DNA of 45,790 nt, taken from contig FN649746.1 of NCBI GenBank assembly GCA_000310025.1, positions 1,621,625 to 1,667,414 on the forward strand. Reading direction: 5' to 3'. The notes under the pieces were generated by a model. The model was not told the origin of the DNA, made no database searches, and was given only the letters and a program-made list of their open reading frames with translations. Within the stretch, counting starts at the first letter, position 1, and the number at the start of each line of letters is the position of its first letter. This DNA is from Ectocarpus siliculosus (Eukaryota; Sar; Phaeophyceae; Ectocarpales; Ectocarpaceae). Shown here in pieces: positions 20,997 to 32,200 of this stretch. Both the position numbers and the translations under genes were made by a program.

Positions 20997-23275
20997 GAAA
21001 TCCATCGACAATCGGTTCCCTCCGTCGCCATCATCATCCTCGTCGCAGACGTCGGTTTCTCGGTGCTCCTCTTCGACGTCGGGCAAAAACGCCCGTACAT
21101 ACTGAAACCCTCGCGCCACCGCGTAAGCCTCGCGCTCCTCTTGGGGTCTCCAGGCGACGACGGAGGCGTCGGCGGCCGCTGAGCCGTCCCCGTCGCCGAC
21201 GTCACCGTTTCTGTCGGTCGACTCTGCCCCGGTGGAAGGAGTGCCCCCAGCTCCCGCGAGGGAGCGGAAGTCCGGTCGGAACCACCGCAACGGCAACGAG
21301 GATGGCTTCGGGGCGAGATTCTGCCGCCGCTGGTGTCCTTCCTCTCCCGCAGCCTTCTCTGCCATCTCTTCTGACCCCGCCGTTGCCCCGCTCCGGTCCC
21401 CAGCGGTAGCAGTGACGCCTTTCCCACGCTCCGACTGCGGCGGCGGTAGTGATGGAGCCTCAGGAGGAGGGGGAAGAGCGGGCCGCTTGAAGCCTCTGTG
21501 TTTCGGACGGGCTCTCTTCCACGCCTCTTCCGCCTGCCGCCCGACGTCGTCCCAGTGGCGGCGGCCTGATGCCGTGCCCGGGAAGTCTGCCGGAAAGCTG
21601 TTGGGGAGGGCACGACGCGCAACATGCAGGGGCCGAAGCAGGAGGTTATTGCGTGTATTAGCTTGGGGGGGTGGGGGGGGGGGGTGTACTGATAGTCGTG
21701 CATGCCGTAGTCGTTAGACCATTGACCTCGCATCCCTACAAAGCCGGGACGGAGCACGCCGGGTCCTCACCGGACCAGGCTCTCACATCACCAAGCGCGA
21801 AGCACCGTGAGGTATTCGGCGAGTCGCATGAAGGGTGCGCTGCATCCTGCTAAGGGTGTTCGGCATCTTGTGCTTACTTCCTTGCGTACGGATGACAGCT
21901 GCGTATGACTTAATTTATTTTCTAGTGCTTTCACTTGCAGAGACAGTTATAAGCACTATGTAACTGCCTCGAGGGTGCTTGACCATTTTAACACAACGTG
22001 GTGGGAGTTTCCCCCTTGCGCGGAGTGAGGGTTCTCCACCCCGCACAACATGATCCACTCGACCACCATTACGGTTACCGCAAAAAAAAAAACAGAGGTG
22101 CAAAAAAAAACGGTAACCTGGTTGCCGAGTTCACGAAGTGAATTGGCTTGTTTTACAACGTCGTTGCCAAGCGACGAAAAACCAATCCCGATGGCAAACA
22201 CCGAGGGGGGGGCTTGTTTTACAACGTCGTTGCCAAGCAACGAAAAACCAACGCCGATGGCAAACACCGGGGGGCGGGGATATGCGTGGGGGGGGGGGGG
22301 TATGGATGGTGGTTGTGGCGATTGGCGGTGGTGAGAGGGGTGTTTTCCGTGGGCCTCTATGTCAGCTTACCATTAGCCACAGGTCCTTCCAGCGATAGGT
22401 CTCCGGTCGGTTTGGCACACAGTACAGGCACCTCCCAATACTGTGGTGAAAGGCCCTACATGTTAAAGCTAGTCTCGTGAATATCGAAAAGACAGTCCGC
22501 GGTCTTTCCACGACCAAGACCGGTACGGAAGACGAAACAATAAGGATCATGAACCGCCACAAGTGAGCACAGGACACCAAAAATCGCATGCCCCAAGACA
22601 CGGCCGTCTAACAAAAACAGGGTACAAACAGTGCTGCGGCAAATCAAAGGAAACCTGAATAAACACCAGACGAACGAATTCGTAGTCCCCCTCGGTCTAA
22701 CACCGACAATCCCAGGAGCGGAGGAACCGACGCATATCAACGTCCCACCACATCCCGCGAGCAACGCAGCTAGCTCACTCACCGCGGCTCGCCGGCCTCA
22801 AGCATCAGGCCGTCCGCACCCTCGAGGGAGATGGCCCTAGCACCGGCCATGACCAGCGCGCCGAAGAACACCGGTGCCCATCCTGGAGACAGCACGATGT
22901 CCCACCCGGCCGCGAGGGCCTGCCGCTTCCTCTCTGCCTCCTTCCCACCGCCGCTGCCGCCGCCGCCGCTCCCCCTGTCTCCGCTGAACAGACTCGCCCT
23001 TGTCGTCGGCGCCGCCGGCTGCCCGTGTGCCGTCGTCGGAACCCCGGAAGCGGACACGAGGATCACGGGGGTGCCGCCGCTCCGGCCGACGCATTCCTCC
23101 CCCGGGGGTCCGGTGTCCTTCCCAGCGGCGGTAGATTTTTCGCCATGCCACGATTCCCGCGCCCGTTCCCGGCGCCGGTGCTCGTTGATGACGTGGTCCG
23201 GGCGAGGGGCGGCGAGGGCTCGGGCGTCGGGGTCCCAGAGGGGGGAGACCGCCGCTAACCGCGGAGGCCATTGCT

Positions 23276-23315
<40 letters not shown>

Positions 23316-24275
23316 TGCCGCCGCTGCCGCCGAAGCCGCACCCTTTGAGTCTCTAGACCCGGCCGAATCAGGGCCCTGGCCACTGCTGCTGGACGCGACG
23401 GAGTCTCTAGATCTACCAGATTCAGGGCCCTGGCAACTGCTTCTGACGCTGCCGTTCTTGGGTTGCTGGCGCGGATCGAGAGCGGTGATCGCCAGCACGG
23501 ACCCCGACGGAATTTCCCGTGGGACGCCGTTGTTGTTGTTGTTGTTTCCCCTGCCGTCGCTCTTCGCCGGAGAGGCACCTAGCGCTCGCCAGTGGCCAGC
23601 GTTCTCCCGAGCGGCGCCTTCATAGTCGTCGCCTGCTGCGGGTGCTAGTGCCGCTGTTGCCGCCGCTGTTTGTAGCACCCGCTGCACGGTTTCGTGCGAT
23701 CGGGCACCCCTGACTCGCAGCCGGCAAAGTCCACCCGGCACGGGTCCCGCCTTGAGAAATCGAAGAAAAAAAAAAAGAAGAAAAAAAAAACGGTGTCAGG
23801 AAGCTGGTTGGGGCTTGGACAAAGACTAAATCCATCATCGTTTATATGTTCGTCGAAAACAGCAGTGAGATCGTAGTGGCTCTTGATATTATTGACCACC
23901 CGAAATCGCCTCCCAGTGGAACGTAGTCAGCACGGCAGCGTTCTCGAGCGGGACGCCCATTCTCCGAAAAGAAAAAAGTGGCAAAATAGGTCCCGCCATT
24001 TTTTCGACGTTTTTGCTTTATTTGAGTCAGGAAAAAGAATGAAATAGTCGATAGCTTCGTTCAAAATTACACCATGGTAAGGGGTGCAGCACCTACCTGC
24101 ACACAACCCTGCCAAGGCGACCCCTCTAGATCACACGCCTTCCTAATCTCCCGTAGAGCTTCCTTCGCCGCCGCAGGGTGCACCCACACCCACACGCGAC
24201 GAACATCTTCTTGTCGTTCTTCCAGCCCATCCGGCGTCCCCCCCGTACCCCCCTCCTCTCTCCCCTCTGTAGCTC

Positions 24276-24306
<31 letters not shown>

Positions 24307-27300
24307 TGCTTCGGGTGCCGACGTGCCATTCTTGCCGTCGGTGTCGCGGTCGTTTGTTCTGGCGTCTTCGTCATTGGCGGTGGCGGCGGAGTCGGATGGG
24401 GCCCACAAGACCGTGACGGGCGCGACACAACCGAGCGGGAACTCGTTCGTTCTGGGCGGGGTTGAGACGGTTACGAGGAGGGGTGAAGAATAAGCACGAC
24501 GAGAGGAATAGTAGATAGCGTCGGTGGTGGTGGTGGTGGTGGTGGTGGTGGTGGTGGCGATGGTGATGGACGTACCTAAGTCAGGTGTCGGTGCTCGCCA
24601 GCCGTTCGCGACGACGCTACCGAGTTAATCAAGCGAAGAGGCGCACGAAGCACCAGCCTCAATCCTAACATAGATACCGCTAACGTGCGGCGTGAGCATA
24701 CGATGCAGACTACAATAAACCGTTCTTGCGCTCTCAGCTGGCCAGTATTGCTGGATCTTGTGAATGTACGGTTTTCAGCGTAGGAGAAACAGCACGCACC
24801 GGTACCCTGGCATGTTCTGCTAGGCTTCAAATAGCCCTTCCGGGGTCCTCCGCTCTCTGTGCATCAACCGCTTGTTAGGTTTGGGCGAACAGTGCGCGGG
24901 CAGCCACGGACGGTGCCATTTGCCCTAAAATGGGTTTGTAGTGAGTATCGTTTGGACACTATCGGAGACGCCCCTTTTTCGAACTTGGGTCCTCGTCCGG
25001 AGGCCTTGATTTATCCATACCCACTGGTACTGACGCCTTTCTACTGGTCGGCCTTCTGGAGCGGTTGAAGCAAAAATACACACACACGCTGCACGTTTGC
25101 AAGACTGATGTACACATCATCGTCGTCGAATTATAGCGTTCAATCGACGCGAACGGAATATAAGAAAACGCGCCCACCGTCGACCCACCCACGCCCGCAC
25201 GAAACCAAACAAACTCGTGTAATAGTTTTAGGTTTCTCTGATCGCCCCCATGTTCGCAAGGGCCGTAGTACCAAGGCAAGGAAAACACCCATAGATACCT
25301 GTAGAGATGCGTATGGGCCTCGACAAAGCCGTCGACGCAGCTCTGTTGCTTCGGTCTCGAGTCCAGGGGGTCCGTGACTGCGGAAAGAGCCCCTAGGATG
25401 CACCACCGGGGCCCCCGCAGCTCTAGCGGGCGCATGAAGGTCAGGTCCTGAAGGGTGCAATGCTTGAGGGCGGCTTCGACCGCCGCCCGTGGGCCCCTGC
25501 GATTAGACGGAAGTGACGTGCACGCACATGCACAAGCGGGCGCGCGCGAGTTCGGCTCGGCCGTCGAGACTACCTTGTTTGCACATGTCAGAGGGCGCCG
25601 ATGCTTGCAAAAGAAGTAACCGCACCCTCACAAGAAGCTAGTACACCAACCGCACGTGTTGCAGGGTCATTACGGTGTGCATCGCCCCGCTTTGTGTGTT
25701 GTCTCAGCGTGCCAGAGAACACCCACCGAGCCATTCTTGAATACGCAATAACGGAATCTTGGTACTTAAACGCACGAGTGTGTATGGTGACGGGTTATTG
25801 CGAGGAACAAAGTCGTGTGGATACAGCAGTGCTTGGATTTTTTGTCCGGTGCTGCGAAATGAAAATACACCAGTGAGAGGACTTGGTTTCACGTACGTAT
25901 CCGGCCGGTGTAAACGGAAATTAGTTACCTACGGTCACGTTTCTTTTAATACTGCGGTAGCTGTCACTGAGCCTCTCTCACAACGCAGCGGCATCAACAA
26001 CGACGACAAAGACAAAGACAGAAGAGACAAGAGGCCGGGCGCGAGCGATCGCACCTGTTGCTCTCGGCAGGAAGCACGAAGCCCCAGGCATGCTTCATGT
26101 GCATCCTCTTCGCGTGCCAGATGTGGGTCTCCAGCCACCTAAGGCATGCAAAAAGTCCCCAAGCACCGAAAGGCGCGAATGGTGAGACGCGGAAGAGAGT
26201 GCTGGACGGCCCTCCGTTTCGGAAGAAGGTGGTGCATACAATCAAGCCAGAAGAACCTTGCCGCAGAAATTTCTCCTAGGGCACTCTCTTCCTCGCGAGA
26301 GCAAAAATTCGGGCGGGGGTGGAATGCAGACGAGAAAAGAAGTAGAAATCGAACACCCAGGAGGCGCGTGGGGGCATCTGTGTAGACTACCCGTATATGA
26401 CACAATATAACATACCCCCCGGACCGATTTTCACAGCTGGATTACTCCACGACGAACCGGATGCTAACACGAAATGATATTTGTAGGAGAGCTCTCGACC
26501 AGGCTGCTTCAATGCCACCGTTTTCGGAGCTGCGACTTTTCCTGCTGTTGACAGGGGATATGTTATCTTGTGTTGTACTTATACGCTACAGCCACCCCAT
26601 AATAACGTTACGAACGAGGAATTCCAACTCTGACCAAGGAAGTACTACGTTCGCTCTTCCTATCCCTCCCATGAAACACACACACACACCTCTAAGACTG
26701 ATGTCTTGCACTTGTCAGCCAGATAGCAGCGTCGACTCAACAAAAGAAACACCCACACAGAACCTCGCTCTCCCTCTCCACGAGCGTGCGCCTCTGCGCC
26801 CGCTGCCCCAGTCACCGCCCGCTGAAAACGACGACACAGCAGTCGAGCTCCAACGAGAGACACTTCAAGTCTACTGCTCTTACCCCCGTGGCCTTTTTCG
26901 ATCACTTGCCTTACAAGTTACAGCGCTAGTTTGGTACCCTTTTCCGCGGGCTACACTCGGCACATGACGCCCGCCGGCACACAAACAACGATGTTGAGTA
27001 CAGCATCGAGGGTGGGGTCATCCAGGGACGAGACGGACCTACCTCGGTTTACGACCCTTTCCCGCCTCGTCCTCGCCCCCGCTCTCCTCGTCCCGTACGG
27101 CGTGGGGACTGTGCATCTCTAGTAGAGCCCTCGGTCTCCTGCGATGCTTCCTGCACCTCTGGGCATCTACGTCCATATCAACCGCCGCCCCACTCTCATC
27201 TCCTTTGGAACGGCTAGACTTCGCTCCCGCGCCGTGTCGCCTGCCAGAGTGCTTGTTCTTGTTGCTGCTGCTACTGCTGCGGCCATTGTTAGGGGCGGCT

Positions 27301-28927
27301 CTACCGCTGTTCTTGAGTGCTACGGGCATGCGGCGCGGCGTGTGCGAGGTCGTCCGCCTTCGCATGTGTCTCGGTAATGCCTGCGACTGGTAAGAGTGAG
27401 GTTCGCGCGTGGTTCGCAACCCGAAGGAGGGTGGGTGTAAAGGAAGAAGGGGATGGGGTTGAGTTGAGTCCACATCAGGATGAGGCAGGCCGATACTGCG
27501 GCTCCGCTCAGAACCTTGTTTACCATCCGGCCGTTTCAAAGAGACGGCATCCTTCACCACGCTGACCCCCTCCTACAAGCGCCCGCGAAGATCCTGCTGC
27601 GGAATTACACGATTCTGACGGCAGTGGCACGACGGGTCACTTGCCCCCCCCCCGCTCCTCCCCCTCCTCCAAGCCAGTCCAAAGGTAGACGCTATCATCA
27701 GGGTGTCTGGTCACGCGTGTATCAGCAGACCAAACCCACAACCCCAAGGCTCCCGACCTCCCAAGCACGACACCGGCGACAATCTCCGACCCCACCGCAA
27801 AGTACCTCAATAAACCCCCCGCGCCCCCCACTTGTACTCGCCCCCGGCCCGTGCCAGTTACAGCGGTACCGTCGAGACTAAGCACGCACCTGATCGTGCA
27901 GCCCGCCTGCTGGTGCCGATGGCGGTGTCGTCCCGCCAACGTCCCTCAAGCGGCTGGTACTGGCACCGCTACCCTCTACAGAGACCGCGGCAACGGCTGC
28001 ATCTAAAAACTCGAGCTCCTGGATGCGCGCCTGTGCGTTAAGTCGGAGGAGGCGGGCTAGTACTCAGACACGTATGGAGAGAAGTAAACGACGTGCTCGG
28101 TTTAAGGCCGCCGCAGAAATCCCTGCGTTTTTGGGTGGCCTGGGAGGGAGGGAGGGAGGGAGGGGACACGACGGTACGTACCCACACCCGCGCGCAGGTA
28201 TGCATATGATCAAACACTGTTGTATCGTCTACTCGTGCAGCCCAACCGGCAGAAACGTCAAGGAAGGGCTCGACCATGGTGGGATGCGCACCACGCTTCA
28301 GAGACAGAAATCGCTACAAGAGGACTAGAGGGTGTCACCTACAGTGCCTACTACACAGGGTTCCCGCGCGGTAGTTGTGTGATGCGGGGATATGGCTAGT
28401 CTATCCGGTTTGGGCGGGGAGCTGGTTAGCTCCGAATGTTTGAGCATTACACATCCAGGTCCTTGGGAAGCGCTGGGGTTGATTTGTACGAGCGCGACAA
28501 GAACGGACTGCAGTGTGCTGTCGCTGCAGAACATGTGCGTTTGCCCCATGACGAAGGTGTTAAGGTGTATGCATACGACTCGCCACTTTCAATTGATCCA
28601 GGTGGAGGGGGCGGACTACAGCAGTGCATACTATGATGTTGTAACAGCATCACGTCTCAGTCAACCCAGTCATAGTGTACAATAGCAGTCCACCCACCAG
28701 GCTGCTTTGGCGAGCTACCAATACAGCAGCAACCGGGTTTGGTGGAGCGGGTGTCTGCTACTCTAGCAAAGCCTGTTGGCAGAGCCTAAGGAAGCAAGTG
28801 TCGATGTTTCCAGTACAATCGTGGTGAGGCTACATGCTCTACTCACCTTCGCGAAGCTCTCGACGTCAAGTCCCCGCGGTAGGGTACTGGGTGTGTCCAT
28901 GCCAACACGACTTCCAGCATCACTCAT
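20080..28927 (-). CDS. POP1: RNase P/MRP protein subunit POP1, nine exons, about 1,104 aa
   Basis: POP1 is the largest shared protein of nuclear RNase P and RNase MRP, which trim tRNA 5' ends and process rRNA precursors. Exons read 28,927-28,847, 28,030-27,890, 27,380-27,043, 26,138-26,055, 25,496-25,299, 24,451-24,097, 23,750-22,783, 21,597-20,886 and 20,517-20,080, all in matching phase. Family motifs occur in order: LDVESFAKARIQELEFLDAA across exons 1-2, LPRHMRRRTTSHTPRRMP (about 76-93), RWLETHIWHAKRMHM (187-201), FMRPLELRGPR, VWVWVHPAA (367-375), GWDIVLSPGW (681-690), RFPADFPGTASGRRHWDD (from 722), VTSGGVSYLRGVGVG (about 1,023) and the terminal ALVLVGNEAGDWFRPAV. Lineage inserts include poly-Gly, a poly-Ala run of about 20 and a poly-Pro run of about 15. 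The start is ATG 28,927; ATG 28,900 is possible. The exon 8 donor may be three bases further on. Confidence 0.93.
20636..20705 (+). repeat. Divergent relative of repeat module A, in POP1 intron 8
   Basis: It shares GTTCGACCATTGACC and GGACGGAGC ... ACCGATCAC-like blocks with module A at 21,684-21,855. Similarity is patchy, so common origin is only likely. A third ACCGTTGACCATGAG block sits at 20,759. Confidence 0.4.
20951..20997. repeat. POP1: (GGC)n tract coding poly-Pro in POP1
   Basis: About 15 consecutive GGC units on the plus strand, read as CCG/CCC Pro codons on the minus strand inside POP1 exon 8. The tract keeps the reading frame. Confidence 0.9.
21684..21855 (+). repeat. Repeat module A in POP1 intron 7
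   Basis: It runs from GATAGTCGTGCATGCCGTAG to GCATCCTGCTAAG. The reverse complement lies at 38,767-38,942 in importin intron 1, about 93 percent identical by eye. Module B follows it here within 12 bp. A long G run (21,664-21,686) marks its left edge, as a G/C-rich run does in the other copy. Confidence 0.85.
21867..22045 (+). repeat. Repeat module B in POP1 intron 7
   Basis: It runs from CTTGTGCTTACTTCCTTGCG to CGGAGTGAGGGTTCTC. A direct copy at 39,662-39,845 in importin intron 1 is about 92 percent identical by eye. Its class is unknown and no protein-coding capacity was seen. Confidence 0.85.
22145..22277 (+). repeat. 66-bp tandem duplication in POP1 intron 7
   Basis: Two adjacent copies, each starting GGCTTGTTTTACAACGTCGT and ending GGCAAACACCG followed by a G run, are offset by exactly 66 bp with a few mismatches. 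Confidence 0.9.
23275..23334. repeat. POP1: (GCC)n tract coding poly-Ala in POP1
   Basis: About 20 GCC-type units on the plus strand, read as GGC-shifted GCG/GCA Ala codons on the minus strand inside POP1 exon 7, between the VQRVLQ segment and the conserved GWDI block. Confidence 0.9.
24522..24565. repeat. (GGT)n microsatellite in POP1 intron 5
   Basis: About 12 GGT units with a GGC and GAT ending, inside the intron between POP1 exons 5 and 6. Confidence 0.85.
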
Positions 28928-29218
28928 GCTTTCCCCCGGACAAGTGTTGGAACACTCGCTCTCTTGCCTTGCCTCTTCCCACTCCCCACCTAGACCCAGC
29001 GCACAGCGCACCAGCCAGCCAGTTAACACCGGCACACCGGCCGACCTATTTGGTTCTAAGTTGGTTCTCCTTGCGGCTTAACTTGCTGCTCGGGACATCC
29101 CTCCCCTGCGCGGTAAAAGGCGAAGTGGAAGTTTGGTAGCACACCGCACAACCAAGCGCTGCCTCTCTTGCTTTCTGCTTCTTCCTCCAGTGGCGGAGTG
29201 ACGCCATTCAGTAGAAGT
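28928..29218. promoter_or_regulatory. Bidirectional promoter interval between POP1 and MOCS3
   Basis: Only 291 bp separate the POP1 start (ATG at 28,927, minus) from the MOCS3 start (ATG at 29,219, plus). Promoter and both 5' UTRs must fit here unless either gene has an upstream non-coding exon. No TATA box was seen. The interval contains pyrimidine-rich tracts. Its role as a shared promoter is inferred from spacing and orientation alone. Confidence 0.55.
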
Positions 29219-32200
29219 ATGGCCTCAGGTTCTTCAGGGTCGGAGCCTGAGAGGCCGAACGTGAGTGTCGGCGCCGCTCCCTCTTTCTCTCGCTCTTGTG
29301 TGTGCTGGACTTCTACCAGAAAAAATATCGGACCAGAATCCCGACGCATATGTACAGTAGAGGTGCGGGCATGCAGGCAGCTTGGTGGCGCGTGTCGCGG
29401 GTTAAGCGTGTCTCTGAGGCTCGCACGTTGCAAATCTCCAAGCAAGGGTTCATCCCACGCGATTCTCATCGAGTCCAGAGCGCACAACGACTGGCGTTGC
29501 GCGCACCGAACACATCAGACACAAGTTCATTGTTCGGTTTTAAAGCCAGCGGCCTCCGCCGAAAGTACAACCGTTCCCAGCAGCGAGAAGAAAGGAAAAC
29601 ACACCTTCGGGAGTGAAAAAAAAAAACTGCGGCAAACATGGGTTCCTTCCTCCCTGTGCCCAGTCCGGCGTGCGCTAACTTCACATGCTACAATAGTCGA
29701 GGCCGGCTATCGCTGAACGCAGCCGAAATGATCTGCATGTAGAGTGTAGTCGACAGCCGTAGATACCTGGTTCTGCCGAAAATGACCACGGGTGGCTGCT
29801 GTTGCTTCCCTGTTCTTGGGGCATATGCATACATACACTGCTGTGTGCTAAGCAGACAAGACCACGAAGAGTGCTGTTGTTGCGTCCCTTTTCTTAGTGC
29901 CTACAATCGCTGAAAAATTGCCCGTTCGAGATAATACCGTACACAGCACGTATAGGTTCTCTCGTCGTTCTTCGTCTCCCCCTCCCATCGCCCATCGCGA
30001 AACGACCCATCCGCGTTGCCTTCCTTTTCCTGCCGCTTTCGGGAAAATAACACAACGACTACAAAACCGCGATAGCAGCCGGAGCAGCAGCTGTTAGCAG
30101 TGGCAAACCTCAAGGCAGAGAACGAGGCCCTTCGCGCGAGAATAGCGGCCCTTGAAGCAGCGGCGGGACCACTACCTGTACAACCCTCAGGTTCCGCCGT
30201 GCAACCGAATACCACGCACGTCGAGAGCAGCAGCAGCGTCGGCAGCACCAGCTGCTGCAGCAGCAACAAGAATGGCGTCGGCGAAGAGATATCTCGAGAA
30301 TCTCTGGGAAAGGCGGGCATGACAGCCGCCGAGATCGCGCGATACTCGCGGCACCTGCTCGTGCCCGCCATAGGGGTGGAGGGGCAAAGGTACGGGGAGA
30401 AAACTCCCGGTTGGGGAGGGGCAGGAGGGCGACGAGAAATGTTCTGCCATTGGCTGACCCCATTCCTGGGGTTATTGTTGCCGCTATCGCACATAGATCA
30501 TGATATGATTACCGCTCTCTTTTGAGGGACGAGCTGCATCTGAGGGGAAAGAAGTGGGAATTGCTGCTGCTGTACCGTAAGCCTGCGGTTTGGCTTTGTC
30601 TAGGCTCTGTGCCGTTGTTTCGTGTCCTCTCATCAAAAAGGCGTTAAGTTAGTTCGTGCCGCCAAATTCCACCTCCAAGGCCGGAAGCAAAATCCCTTCG
30701 GCTGCCGCGGGCACCGAATAGTAGATGAAATTTATCGTCATGGCACACGAACATTCGGTATGGATTATTTCCGCTGCCAAGGAATCACGTCATTATTTGT
30801 GTGGTGCACAGGTAAAAAAATTCGAGACATGATAATGGAAGTGTGCCATGACAGTTGGCTTCAAATGGTTTCCTACATTTTCATCGCAGATTGAAGTATT
30901 GTTGTGTTATATCAGCTATGGTTGTCTCTTGGTTCTGTTGGTCCACCCCGTGGTTCATTGGCCAATGACGTCAACCACACAATATCAACCTTCCTTGCTT
31001 GGTGTAACGCCGAATATTTATGGCAAAACAGTTTGCCCCAAGCATTGTATCTCCTCAGTCATGCCAGGTAGGCAGGCTTTAATTATTCACATCTCTGTCG
31101 GTGTCTGCGGCGACATAAAGTACAAACCTTCATTCCCTCCAACCTGAAAAGCCAAGAGAGAGTTATCTGCTCACAGTGAACACATGAGCCCGAAACAACT
31201 CTTGTGTGTTGTGAAAAAAATGTTGACTCGAAATCAACCATTGTGGTTGTGCTGGTCCGCCCTCGGGCAGGAACCTGCTGGACAAGACGTGCCTAGTGAT
31301 CGGAGCTGGGGGGCTCGCGTCAGCTGTGCTGCCGTATCTAGCCGGAGCAGGAGTGGGCCACATCAAAATCATCGACTTCGACAAGGTAATATGTTGCTAA
31401 ATGTTTCATTTGACTGGAATATTTGGGGTGAACATCACCACGCCGCAGGTATCGAGTTCGGAAAGTTCGGCAAGCCTTCACATCGAAGACGACGAGATTG
31501 GTAAGGGAAACCAACTACATCGAAGTTATAGGCTTCGACGGGTGCGGTCACGTCTAGCGTCATCGACCCATGCCTGAGTCCTCTGACAAGACATCTGTGA
31601 TGCCGAACGCAACGACTACTCGTCAACGGGTCCAAGGAGTGCGCGATTTGAACCTCGCCTGTTTTGCGGCTGCAACGGCAAGATCGCCACGAGAGAAAAC
31701 AGTAACACAGCAGCAGAAAATCGAGGCGACTTGGATAGCATTGCGGGTATGGACGCAAGCAGAGGCGGCAAGGGAGCCATTCTATCTGGTGTATATGCTC
31801 ACGTAGATCTCCGTCGATTGTCCGTCGGCTATCAGCCAGCCTACGTCGAAGATCCAACACCCACGTGGCGCACGCTGAAACTGTTCATTCTCTTCCGAGA
31901 GGTCCCGAGCTAAAGCGCGATATCCGCACGCATGAATACGCAGAGACAGGAGTTCACCCCGTCCCCCCCCCCAATACTCCAGATCGAAACCAGCAACCTT
32001 CACAGGCAAGTCTTGTACCGGGAGGGGCAAGCCGGCCAGAGCAAGGCCAAGTGTGCAGCTGCGACCGTCCGGGATATCAACTCCAGCATCAGGTCCGTCT
32101 TCCTCTGTCGTTGTTTTTGGATTGATTAGGGTAGGGTATCACGAACCTACGGGGATAAGTTTTTGAATGGCTGGATTGGAAACATAATGCGGCCGTACTT

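Noticed and set aside
22831-23625. 264-codon plus-strand open frame
   Set aside because: It is the antisense shadow of POP1 exon 7, created by the GC-rich Ala-coding repeat.
31446-31498. Possible MOCS3 exon reading [18 protein letters not shown]
   Set aside because: It has an acceptor and a donor and roughly resembles the region after the nucleotide loop, but the real next exon at 31,983 carries the expected SNLHRQ motif and joins in phase. The segment is therefore intronic.
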